A stretch of 8,353 bases of DNA from positions 1-8,353 of the forward strand of contig JAHIUV010000036.1 in assembly GCA_018817035.1 (NCBI GenBank), in the 5' to 3' direction. The notes below the pieces were generated by a model. The model did no database searches and was not told where the DNA came from. It worked only from the letters and a program-made list of their open reading frames with translations. Below are positions 1 to 6,522 of the stretch, in pieces (position 1 is the first letter of the stretch; every line of letters begins with the position of its first letter). This DNA comes from Candidatus Omnitrophota bacterium (GTDB taxonomy: Bacteria > Omnitrophota > Gorgyraeia > Gorgyraeales > Gorgyraeaceae). The position numbers and the translations under genes were made by a program.

Positions 1-1
1 A

Positions 2-919
2 CGCAGCATATTCGAGATCTCGTCCAACAAAGTAGACACTAATTTTGCTCCCATCAAAGAGATAATAAAAGACAGCATAGAGACCATTGATATGTTGTAT
101 CAGCGGAAGGCTCATGTTACGGGAGTAGGCACGGGTTTTCACGATTTGGACAGCCTGACAGCCGGGCTGCATCCTTCTGACCTTATTATTTTTGCCGGGA
201 GGCCCTCTATGGGCAAGAGCGCCCTTGTAACCTCTATAGCCGAACATGTAGGGTTGGTCGAAAAAAAACCTCTTCTAATTTTCAGTCTTGAAATGTCCAA
301 GGAACAATTGGTCCAGAGGATGTTATGTTCTCATGCCAGGGTAAACGCGCACAGCGTAAGGACCGGGTTTTTGTCCCAGTCTGATTGGCCGCGGCTTACT
401 AATGCCGCGGGGAAACTTTCCGAGGCGTCTATTTTTATAGACGATAGCGCCGGGTTATCCGTATTGGAATTAAGGGCAAAAGCAAGGAGACTGAAATCAC
501 AGCACGATATACAGCTGATAGTGGTGGACTATCTTCAGTTGATGCAGGGCCCCGCAGGTTCCGAGAACAGGCAGCAGGAAATATCAGAAATATCCAGGTC
601 TTTAAAGGCCCTTGCGAGAGAATTAAATGTCCCTCTTATAGCTGTGAGCCAGCTCTCAAGAGCAGTAGAAACCAGGCAAGATCACAGGCCCCAGCTTTCT
701 GACCTTAGGGAGTCAGGGGCAATAGAACAGGACGCCGATCTTGTAGGGCTCCTGCTGAGGGAAGAATATTATAACCCTACCGAAGAGAATAGGGGCATAG
801 CGGAGCTGATAATAGCAAAACAACGTAACGGCCCTATTGGTACGGTTAAACTGACTTTTTTGAAGGACTATGCCAGGTTTGATAACCTGACAATGGTCAG
901 GGAAGAAGTAATAGAGTGA
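2..919 (+). CDS. dnaB: Replicative DNA helicase DnaB, C-terminal part (5' end outside window)
   Basis: This is the C-terminal ATPase domain of the hexameric helicase that unwinds DNA ahead of the replisome. The reading frame is open from the first bases, starting RSIFEIS, so the ATG at 92 is an internal Met and not the start. About 305 residues are visible. Full DnaB is usually about 450-470 residues, so the N-terminal primase-binding domain is mostly missing. Visible motifs, numbered from the first full codon: Walker A GRPSMGKS (about 66-73), the SLEMSKEQL segment with the catalytic Glu (about 97), Walker B LIVVDYLQL (Asp about 176), the VSQLSR and DLRESGAIEQDAD segments, and KQRNGPIG with the likely arginine finger (about 275). 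No intein interrupts the Walker A site, a common DnaB intein position. It ends 278 nt before bamA, which has its own promoter, so it is probably a separate transcription unit. Identification is firm. Confidence 0.96.
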   Translation, partial: RSIFEISSNKVDTNFAPIKEIIKDSIETIDMLYQRKAHVTGVGTGFHDLDSLTAGLHPSDLIIFAGRPSMGKSALVTSIAEHVGLVEKKPLLIFSLEMSKEQLVQRMLCSHARVNAHSVRTGFLSQSDWPRLTNAAGKLSEASIFIDDSAGLSVLELRAKARRLKSQHDIQLIVVDYLQLMQGPAGSENRQQEISEISRSLKALARELNVPLIAVSQLSRAVETRQDHRPQLSDLRESGAIEQDADLVGLLLREEYYNPTEENRGIAELIIAKQRNGPIGTVKLTFLKDYARFDNLTMVREEVIE

Positions 920-968
920 TAGTGTAAAATAGTTTTTTGACTTTTGCATGATCGGGGCTTTATTGCTG

Positions 969-1106
969 TTCTCGACTCCCCGCCTGAGGCGGGTCGCTCG
1001 AACAATATTTAACCCCAAGCAAAGTCCTGAGCCTGTCCCGAAGTATCGGGATATAATCGAAGGACAATATTCTTCGAGCGGAGGCACGGAGTGCCGAAGT
1101 CGAGAA
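969..1106. repeat. Nested inverted-repeat (cruciform-like) intergenic element
   Basis: The 138-bp element folds on itself at several levels. The outer arms TTCTCGACT (969-977) and AGTCGAGAA (1098-1106) are perfect complements. A second pair, 995-1009 with 1066-1080, matches at 14 of 15 positions. Between outer and second stems, the left side carries CCCGCC-TGA-GGCGGG (979-993) and the right side GGCAC-GGA-GTGCC (1083-1095). The centre has GTCCT/AGGAC (1024-1028 with 1061-1065) enclosing TCCCGA-AGTA-TCGGGA (1036-1051). The overall shape is a long stem with three hairpin arms. It lies between dnaB and the bamA promoter. The plan resembles REP/MITE-like dispersed repeats of uncultured bacteria, but with one copy in view the dispersed nature is an inference. 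No T-tract follows, so it is not a standard intrinsic terminator. A short open frame across it (948-1148) is not credible as a gene. Confidence 0.75.
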
Positions 1107-1133
1107 GATGTAAAGTCAGCAGAGTTCTTGGCA

Positions 1134-1143
1134 CTATGCATAG
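1134..1143. promoter_or_regulatory. 10-bp perfect palindrome upstream of the bamA promoter
   Basis: CTATGCATAG reads the same on both strands and ends 10 bp before the -35 hexamer at 1154. The location would suit a regulator-binding site. A 10-bp palindrome can arise by chance, and no known operator is recognised here, so this is only a candidate. Confidence 0.2.
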
Positions 1144-1153
1144 AGTAATGCGA

Positions 1154-1182
1154 TTGACATAATAATAGAGATATGTTATATT
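1154..1182 (+). promoter_or_regulatory. Sigma-70-type promoter for the bamA-lpx operon, extended -10
   Basis: A perfect -35 hexamer TTGACA (1154-1159) is followed after 17 bp by TATATT (1177-1182), which matches TATAAT at five of six positions. TG at 1174-1175 makes it an extended -10 (TGTTATATT). Transcription would be expected to start around 1188-1190, only about 8-10 nt before the bamA ATG at 1198. A second box, TATAAT at 1191-1196, has no good -35 at the right distance and would start transcription inside bamA, so it is not preferred. Confidence 0.7.
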
Positions 1183-1197
1183 CGTAATAATATAATA

Positions 1198-3519
1198 ATG
1201 AAGATACCTCGTGGATTTTTCATAACTTTGCTGTTTTTATCTTTGTGCCTTTCCGCTAATGGGTTAGCCTATGCCCAGGAAGAGCCTTCAAAAAAGATCA
1301 TAAAATATGTGGACGTAAGGAACAATAAGACTGTTTCCAGCGCTACTATACTTTCGAAGCTTAAGACAAAAAGAGGAGAGGCCTTTTTAGAAAAGGTGGT
1401 AAATGAGGATGTAAAAAGGCTGTATTTAATGGGTTATTTCAGTGACGTGAGCGTTTCTATCGACGATGTCCAGGATGGCGTGGGGGTGGCGTTCGTGGTG
1501 ACGGAAAAACCTTCATTAACGGCTGTTGAGTTCACGGGCTCGAGACGCTATAAGCAAGAAAAGCTTGCAAGCGTAGTGAAATCAAAGATGAACGAATTCG
1601 CTGATGAAAGAGCTCTCAAAAAAGACACGGAGGCCATACAGGACCTTTATAAACGCGCGGGTTTTCCGTGGGTAGAGGTTTCTTACAGTATAAAGATAGA
1701 CGAAGAGACAAACGCGACAATCGCCGTATTCAATATAAAAGAAGGCCCAAAGGCCGTGGTGAGACGGATAAACATTATCGGTAATACCGCTTTCAGTGAT
1801 AAGCGTCTTGTAAAAGTCATAAAGAGCCGACCTTCAGCTATTTTCCGTTCAGGAGTTTATAAAAAAGACGTGGCCGACGATGACATGGAAAGACTAAAGC
1901 ATTTTTATAAAAAAGAAGGGTTTTTGGACATTGCGGCGAGTTATGAGGTCATCTCAAGGGAAAGCGGCAGGAAAAAGTGGATAGAACTGGCGATCCGCGT
2001 TGAGGAAGGCCGCAAATACATAGCAGGCGATACCAAAATAACAGGCAACGTTATTTTCTCTGAGGGAGAATTGAAATCGCTTTTGAAAATGAGGCCCGGA
2101 GATACTTTTACGGAAGTGGCTTTGCACGGAGAAGTGGCAAGCATACAGGAATATTATTTTAACAAGGGCTATATAATGGCCAAGGTAAAGCCTGATACGC
2201 TGTTAAACGTAAATACTGACAAGGTTGATATTACCTATAGTATCGTTGAAGGCGGAATATGCTACATAAACAAGATAGACATAAATGGTAATGCCAAGAC
2301 AAAAGATGTTGTGATAAGAAGGGAATTAAGGATGTATCCCGGAGAAAGATACGACGGGGATAAATTGAAAAAGAGCAAAGAAAGGCTTTATAATCTCGGG
2401 TTTTTCGAGGACATTACTTTTGATATATCCGAAACTACCGTAGAAAATAAAAAAGATATGGTTGTGGATGTAAAGGAATCCAAAACAGGGGAGTTCAGCT
2501 TTGGAGGCGGATTTTCTTCTATAGATAAACTAATAGGTTTTATTGAGGTGGAGCAGCGCAATTTTGATCTTTTGAATTTCCCCACGTTTACCGGAGATGG
2601 CCAAGACCTTAAATTAAGGGCGGAATTCGGCAGCGTGCGCAAGAATTACCTTTTGAGCTGGACAGAACCATGGATATTCGATCAGCCTATATCGTTAGGT
2701 CTTGACCTGTATTCGTCAGAGAAGAGCAGAAGCGGCACTACAGGATATGCTTACGATGAGAGCAAGCAGGGCGGAGCGATCAGGCTTGGCAAGGAATTCA
2801 ACGATTATTTAAGGGGAGACCTTACTTACAGGCTTGAGACGGTTGACATATCTGACCTGTCAGAAGACGCGTCTCAGGAATTAAAAGACGAGGCGGGCGA
2901 AAAGACTATATCAAGCGTCCTATTTCAGTTGACAAGAAATACTACTGATAATAGATTTAATCCGACCAAAGGAGTTATATTGACCGGTTCGATCGAGACA
3001 GCGGGAGGGGTTATAGGCGGAGACAGGGATTTTGCTAAATTTTTCAATTCCGCCAGTCACTATTCTACCATAGGGCCATTCGTCCTGGAATTAAAGATCA
3101 GGGACGGCGTAGTTACCTCTTTCGGTGATTCTGATAAGGTGCCGATATACGAGAGGTTTTTCGCGGGCGGTACCTATACCATACGTGGATACAAAGAACG
3201 GGATGTCGGACCCAAGGATATATCAGGAGACCCTATAGGCGGCGGCGCGATAGCGGTAGCTAATGCCGAGCTTATTTTACCTATAATAGATAATTTAAAA
3301 GCGGCTATGTTTATTGATGCCGGTAATGTGTGGCGTAATCCCGATTCAGCTCCGGAAGGTGGTTCAGCCACAGGAGGCATAAGGATCGGAGCCGGAATAG
3401 GACTTAGGATAAAAACACCCATTGGCCCGGTGAAATTGGATTTAGGATATCCTGTAAATCCTGATGATTCACAGGAAGATAAGATGAAATTTCATTTTAG
3501 CATGAGCAGAGGATTTTAG
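1198..3519 (+). CDS. bamA: Outer-membrane protein assembly factor BamA (Omp85 family)
   Basis: BamA is the core of the BAM complex that folds beta-barrel proteins into the outer membrane. The 773-residue product starts with a signal peptide: basic MKIPR, hydrophobic core 7-24, and likely cleavage after AYA (24-26). Five POTRA domains follow, at about 34-104, 105-183, 186-271, 274-352 and 355-428; the repeated features include RLY.MGYF, YKRAGFPWV, YKKEGFLD, YYFNKGY and RLYNLGFF. The 16-strand barrel spans about 430-773. It carries the DNRFNPTKG segment (584-592), the loop-6 motif IRGY (662-665), and a C-terminal beta-signal ending in Phe773. Length and domain plan are normal for full BamA; TamA has only three POTRAs. 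The ATG has no Shine-Dalgarno sequence and lies just after the promoter. An in-frame stop at 1141-1143 and the absence of an ATG, GTG or TTG codon in between favour this start. It is the first gene of the envelope run and is followed by skp. Confidence 0.96.
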   Translation: MKIPRGFFITLLFLSLCLSANGLAYAQEEPSKKIIKYVDVRNNKTVSSATILSKLKTKRGEAFLEKVVNEDVKRLYLMGYFSDVSVSIDDVQDGVGVAFVVTEKPSLTAVEFTGSRRYKQEKLASVVKSKMNEFADERALKKDTEAIQDLYKRAGFPWVEVSYSIKIDEETNATIAVFNIKEGPKAVVRRINIIGNTAFSDKRLVKVIKSRPSAIFRSGVYKKDVADDDMERLKHFYKKEGFLDIAASYEVISRESGRKKWIELAIRVEEGRKYIAGDTKITGNVIFSEGELKSLLKMRPGDTFTEVALHGEVASIQEYYFNKGYIMAKVKPDTLLNVNTDKVDITYSIVEGGICYINKIDINGNAKTKDVVIRRELRMYPGERYDGDKLKKSKERLYNLGFFEDITFDISETTVENKKDMVVDVKESKTGEFSFGGGFSSIDKLIGFIEVEQRNFDLLNFPTFTGDGQDLKLRAEFGSVRKNYLLSWTEPWIFDQPISLGLDLYSSEKSRSGTTGYAYDESKQGGAIRLGKEFNDYLRGDLTYRLETVDISDLSEDASQELKDEAGEKTISSVLFQLTRNTTDNRFNPTKGVILTGSIETAGGVIGGDRDFAKFFNSASHYSTIGPFVLELKIRDGVVTSFGDSDKVPIYERFFAGGTYTIRGYKERDVGPKDISGDPIGGGAIAVANAELILPIIDNLKAAMFIDAGNVWRNPDSAPEGGSATGGIRIGAGIGLRIKTPIGPVKLDLGYPVNPDDSQEDKMKFHFSMSRGF

Positions 3520-3538
3520 TTTAGAGTAATATTTTGAC

Positions 3539-3544
3539 AGGAGG
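3539..3544 (+). promoter_or_regulatory. Strong Shine-Dalgarno of skp
   Basis: AGGAGG lies 8 nt before the skp ATG at 3553. It is the cleanest ribosome-binding site in the window and contrasts with bamA, which has none. It fixes the skp start. Confidence 0.8.
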
Positions 3545-3552
3545 ACGCGATA

Positions 3553-4056
3553 ATGAAGAAGGTATTAATTTATATTTTTATAAGCGTGTTTTTATTCGCC
3601 GGCACAGGCATTGCCCAGACATCAGGAAAGATAGGTCATGTGGATCTTTCCAGTGTGTTCGATGAATACCAGAAGACAAAAGATTTTGACAAAGACCTGG
3701 AAAAAAAAGGGGATGCCAAGCAGGGACAGAGAGAAAAACTGGTGTCTGAAATAAGGAAAATGAGAGACGAAGTCGAAATGATGAACGAGAAATCCAGGGA
3801 TAAAAAGGAACAGGATATAGAGGCCAAGATAAGAGCCCTGCAGGAATTCGACCAGGACGCTAAAAACGCGCTGACCAAAGAAAGAGACGATATGGTCAGG
3901 GATATATTGAGAGAGATAAATGATGTGATCCGGGTATATGGGGAGAACAATGGTTATTCTGTAATATTGAACGACAGGGTATTATTGTATGGCGATCAGT
4001 TAGAAAATCTGACAGATGATATCATAAAGATATTGAATGATAATTATAAGAGATAA
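3553..4056 (+). CDS. skp: Periplasmic OmpH/Skp-family chaperone
   Basis: Skp (OmpH) is a trimeric periplasmic chaperone that holds unfolded outer-membrane proteins and hands them to the BAM complex. The 167-residue product has a signal peptide (MKK, hydrophobic 4-20, likely cleavage after Ala21). Next comes the family's first beta-strand region KIGHVDLSSVFDEY (about 26-39). A long charged helical stretch from about 40 to 125, rich in Lys, Glu, Asp and Arg, would form the coiled-coil tentacle. The C-terminal strand region GYSVILNDRVLLYG closes the body domain. Length is typical of the family. It sits 33 nt after bamA and 11 nt before lpxD; the order bamA-skp-lpxD is the classic one in many Gram-negative bacteria, which supports the call. 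Sequence in the helices is low in complexity, so identification rests on the ends and on context. Confidence 0.9.
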   Translation: MKKVLIYIFISVFLFAGTGIAQTSGKIGHVDLSSVFDEYQKTKDFDKDLEKKGDAKQGQREKLVSEIRKMRDEVEMMNEKSRDKKEQDIEAKIRALQEFDQDAKNALTKERDDMVRDILREINDVIRVYGENNGYSVILNDRVLLYGDQLENLTDDIIKILNDNYKR

Positions 4057-4067
4057 AGGTTTTTGAC

Positions 4068-5102
4068 ATGAAAAAGACTTTGAAAGAAATAGCGGCGATA
4101 GTCGACGGGGAAATAGTAGGGGATGAGACTGCTGTCGTTACCGGTATAAGCGGCATAAAAGAGGCTAAGCCCGGAGACCTAACGTTCATAGCTAATTCCA
4201 AATACCTTTCATTGATGAATCACACGAAGGCCTCGGCTATCATTACATCCAGGGATGTAAAAACAGCGCCTCTCCCCATTATAAAGACGGAAAATCCTTC
4301 TATAGCTTTCGCGAAAATGGTATCTTTGATGGCGCCCAATGAAGTCAAAAAACCTCAAGGCATACATCCGACAGCCGTAATAGGCGAAAAAGTAAGGCTC
4401 GGGCGTAACGTAGCCATACAGGCTCATGTTGTGATAGGAGATAATGTTGAAATAAAAGATAATAGCATTTTATACGCCGGAGCGTATGTGGGGCATCACA
4501 CAAAAATAGGCAAAGACTGTGTAATATATCCGTATGTCATAATCAGGGAGCGCGTTGTCATAGGCGACAGGGTTATAATACACGGAGGCACGGTCATAGC
4601 CAGCGACGGATTTGGGTTTTCTACCGTTAAGGGTGTCCACAGAAGGATCCCCCAGATAGGGAATGTTGTAATAGAGGATGATGTCGAGATAGGCGCGAAT
4701 GTTACCATAGACAGGGCTCGTTTTGACAAGACGATAATAAAAAAAGGCACAAAGATAGATAATCTTGTTCAGATAGCCCATAATGTAATAATAGGCGAAC
4801 ATTCTATAATAGTTGCGCAGAGCGGAGTATCAGGCTCTACTACAATAGGGAACAATGTTACGTTGGCAGGTCAGGCCGGCGTCATAGGCCATGTTTCCGT
4901 GGGAGACAACACTGTTATTGCAGCAAGGTCCGGAGTAACCAAGAATGTCCCGCCGAATTCCTGCGTTTCAGGTTTTCCCGCTAAGCCGCATACGGTCGCC
5001 AAGAGGATCAACGCGTGTGTCCAAAATCTGCCGGACCTATACAAAAAAGTAAGGGCCCTGGAAGAAGAAATAAAAAAACTGCAGTCTGATAAAAAAGACT
5101 AA
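4068..5102 (+). CDS. lpxD: UDP-3-O-(3-hydroxyacyl)glucosamine N-acyltransferase LpxD
   Basis: LpxD performs the third step of lipid A synthesis, transferring a 3-hydroxyacyl chain from ACP to the 2-amino group of UDP-3-O-acylglucosamine in the cytoplasm. The 344-residue protein has the N-terminal uridine-binding domain (about 1-95, with GDLTFIANSKY at 36-46). A left-handed beta-helix of hexapeptide repeats follows (about 99-295, many [I/V]G..[V/A] units). The C-terminal helix at about 320-342 is rich in Lys and Glu. The signature ASDGFGF is at 178-184. His238 in IAHN and His275 in VIGH align with the E. coli catalytic pair His239 and His276. SGFPAKPH (301-308) is the typical coenzyme-side end of the helix. 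The start is 11 nt after skp, with a weak AAAGG overlapping the skp stop codon, suggesting translational coupling. The two catalytic His residues and the N-terminal domain separate it from LpxA. Confidence 0.96.
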   Translation: MKKTLKEIAAIVDGEIVGDETAVVTGISGIKEAKPGDLTFIANSKYLSLMNHTKASAIITSRDVKTAPLPIIKTENPSIAFAKMVSLMAPNEVKKPQGIHPTAVIGEKVRLGRNVAIQAHVVIGDNVEIKDNSILYAGAYVGHHTKIGKDCVIYPYVIIRERVVIGDRVIIHGGTVIASDGFGFSTVKGVHRRIPQIGNVVIEDDVEIGANVTIDRARFDKTIIKKGTKIDNLVQIAHNVIIGEHSIIVAQSGVSGSTTIGNNVTLAGQAGVIGHVSVGDNTVIAARSGVTKNVPPNSCVSGFPAKPHTVAKRINACVQNLPDLYKKVRALEEEIKKLQSDKKD

Positions 5103-5116
5103 TCTTAAAATAACAA

Positions 5117-5123
5117 AGAGGAG
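5117..5123 (+). promoter_or_regulatory. Shine-Dalgarno of the lpxC-fabZ fusion gene
   Basis: AGAGGAG ends 3 nt before the ATG at 5127 (5 nt if pairing uses AGAGG). Spacing is on the short side, but the product start MEQRTIKKPI matches the family's N-terminus, so this start is accepted. Confidence 0.6.
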
Positions 5124-5126
5124 AAT

Positions 5127-6440
5127 ATGGAGCAGAGAACGATAAAAAAACCAATAGAACTTAGCGGTGTAGGACTTCATACCGGCATAGAAGTAAATCT
5201 TAAATTCAAACCTGCCCCGACGAACACAGGGATCAATTTTATAAGGGTGGACATAAAAGATTCTCCCATGGTCAAGGCTGATACCAATTATATATTGGAC
5301 CAGGACAAGAGCCCCAGAAGAACATCCATAGGCAATGGTCCGGTGGAGATACATACGATAGAGCATCTTATGGCAGCCCTGTGGGCGCTCGGTATAGATA
5401 ATATAATCGTTGAGATGGACGGACCTGAATTACCCGGTCTGGATGGCAGCGCGATAGGCTTTGTGGAGATGTTAAGAAACGCCGGCATAGAGAATCAGGG
5501 CGCGCCAAAAAATGTTTATCAGGTACGTTCGCCTTTATGGTTGGAACAGGACGGCGCGACTATAATGGTTTTACCGGATAACCAATTCAGAGTTTCTTAT
5601 ACATTGAATTACGAACATCCTGTACTTAGGACGCAATACCTGTCTTTTACTATCGATGAGAATACCTTCGAGAAAGAGATAGCGTCTTCAAGGACGTTTT
5701 GTCTCGAAAGGGAAGTGAAAGATCTCAGAGAGCAGGGCCTTGGCAAAGGAGCTAATTATGAAAATACAGTTGTCGTAGGAAATAAAGGCGTTATAGATAA
5801 CAAGCTTAGATTCGAGGACGAGTTTGCCAGGCATAAGATACTGGACTTGCTGGGAGACCTGTATCTTTTGGGGTATGGCATCAGGGGGCATATAATCGCT
5901 ATGCGCAGCGGACACCCACTGAACATAAAACTGGTAAATAAGATAAACGCTCAAAGAGAAAAGACATTGTCCGGAGGCATCAAGGGAGTGCATGTGGAAA
6001 CAGGGTCAGGGATATTAGATGCAGAGGATATACAGAAAATATTGCCTCATCGTTATCCTTTTCTGCTGGTTGATAAGATAATAGAGCTTGAACCAGGCAA
6101 GAGAGCTGTCGGTATCAAGAACGTTACCATGAACGAGGAGTTTTTTACAGGCCATTTCCCCGGCAGGCCTGTTATGCCCGGTGTTTTGATAGTGGAGGCA
6201 ATGGCTCAAGTGGCAGGAGTCTTGATGTTGAATAAAAAAGAAAACCTCGGGAAAATGGCTTATTTTATGAGCCTTGACAAGGCGAAATTCAGAAAGACAG
6301 TTGTTCCCGGTGACCAGCTTAGGCTGGAAGTAAGCGTGGTAAAATTAAAATCAAAAATAGGCCAGGTTCACACAAGGGCATTGGTGGATGATCAAGTGGT
6401 GAGTGAGGCAGATTTAATGTTTGCCCTGGTAAAGGCCTGA
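5127..6440 (+). CDS. lpxC-fabZ: Bifunctional LpxC deacetylase / FabZ 3-hydroxyacyl-ACP dehydratase
   Basis: Two enzymes are fused in 437 residues. Residues 1 to about 280 are LpxC, the zinc deacetylase that commits UDP-3-O-acyl-GlcNAc to lipid A. It opens QRTIKKPIELSGVGLHTG and carries TIEHL (Glu79, His80), Thr190 in SRTF, and RHKILDLLGD with His236, Lys237 and Asp240, plus His263 in SGHPLN. These align with E. coli Glu78, His79, Thr191, His238, Lys239, Asp242 and His265, so the zinc site and catalytic residues are intact. After a short Gly-rich linker (about 281-296), residues 297-437 are FabZ, with LPHRYPFLLVD and GHFPGRPVMPGVL; the catalytic pair is His343 and Glu357. FabZ dehydrates 3-hydroxyacyl-ACP for fatty-acid elongation, so the protein joins two enzymes at the branch point between lipid A and phospholipid. 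The same fusion is known in Bacteroidota and some other diderms. No stop or frameshift separates the halves. Confidence 0.95.
   Translation: MEQRTIKKPIELSGVGLHTGIEVNLKFKPAPTNTGINFIRVDIKDSPMVKADTNYILDQDKSPRRTSIGNGPVEIHTIEHLMAALWALGIDNIIVEMDGPELPGLDGSAIGFVEMLRNAGIENQGAPKNVYQVRSPLWLEQDGATIMVLPDNQFRVSYTLNYEHPVLRTQYLSFTIDENTFEKEIASSRTFCLEREVKDLREQGLGKGANYENTVVVGNKGVIDNKLRFEDEFARHKILDLLGDLYLLGYGIRGHIIAMRSGHPLNIKLVNKINAQREKTLSGGIKGVHVETGSGILDAEDIQKILPHRYPFLLVDKIIELEPGKRAVGIKNVTMNEEFFTGHFPGRPVMPGVLIVEAMAQVAGVLMLNKKENLGKMAYFMSLDKAKFRKTVVPGDQLRLEVSVVKLKSKIGQVHTRALVDDQVVSEADLMFALVKA
5973..5996 (+). promoter_or_regulatory. Possible internal translation start for free FabZ
   Basis: In the linker between the LpxC and FabZ halves, GGAGG (5973-5977) lies 10 nt before an in-frame GTG at 5988 (Val288), and AAGGGAG (5982-5988) lies 5 nt before an in-frame GTG at 5994 (Val290). 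Initiation at either would give a FabZ of about 148-150 residues, the normal stand-alone length. The linker encodes Gly-Gly and Lys-Gly, which alone could produce GGAGG-like bases, so this may be chance. Confidence 0.25.
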
Positions 6441-6456
6441 CTTAATATTACTAAAG

Positions 6457-6488
6457 ATTGCCATCTCTGCGAAAACAGGGACGGGAAT
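6457..6488 (+). repeat. Imperfect hairpin in the lpxC-fabZ/lpxA gap
   Basis: ATTGCCATCTCTG (6457-6469) pairs with CAGGGACGGGAAT (6476-6488) across a six-base loop CGAAAA. There are 10 Watson-Crick pairs, one G-T pair and two mismatches. It sits in the only gap longer than 40 nt within the lipid A run. No T-tract follows, so a simple intrinsic terminator is unlikely. The GGGAATGAC end resembles REP-type palindromes seen in many bacterial genomes, but a single copy cannot prove this. It could act as a messenger-stability element or weak attenuator. Confidence 0.5.
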
Positions 6489-6522
6489 GACCTATTGACG
6501 CGAGGTTAGGCAGTAAGATATT

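Noticed and set aside
197..220. Possible intein site at the DnaB Walker A motif
   Set aside because: The motif GRPSMGKS is continuous and the domain runs on without insertion, so no intein is present.
389..410. Hairpin CCGCGGC-8 nt-GCCGCGG in dnaB
   Set aside because: It lies within a conserved coding stretch (WPRLTNAAG) with no regulatory context; a chance dyad in coding sequence is the simpler reading.
920..968. Rho-independent terminator after dnaB
   Set aside because: TTTTTT occurs at 933-938, but no GC-rich stem precedes it. The stems further on (979-1095) lack a following T-tract.
713..1141. 142-codon open frame on the - strand
   Set aside because: It is antisense to the end of dnaB and the repeat element; no family resemblance was seen, and the overlap with a firm gene makes it a shadow.
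948..1148. 66-codon open frame on the + strand between dnaB and bamA
   Set aside because: It runs straight through the nested inverted repeat and its codons are dictated by the hairpin arms. It has no ribosome site and no recognisable protein pattern.
3534..3539. Perfect TTGACA before skp (another at 4063-4068 overlapping the lpxD ATG)
   Set aside because: No -10 box lies 16-18 bp downstream of either, and any start would fall inside the gene. These are best read as chance words.
6495..6522. TTGACG with GATATT 16 bp later before lpxA
   Set aside because: The -10 matches at only four of six positions and ends right at the ATG, so the transcript would begin inside lpxA.
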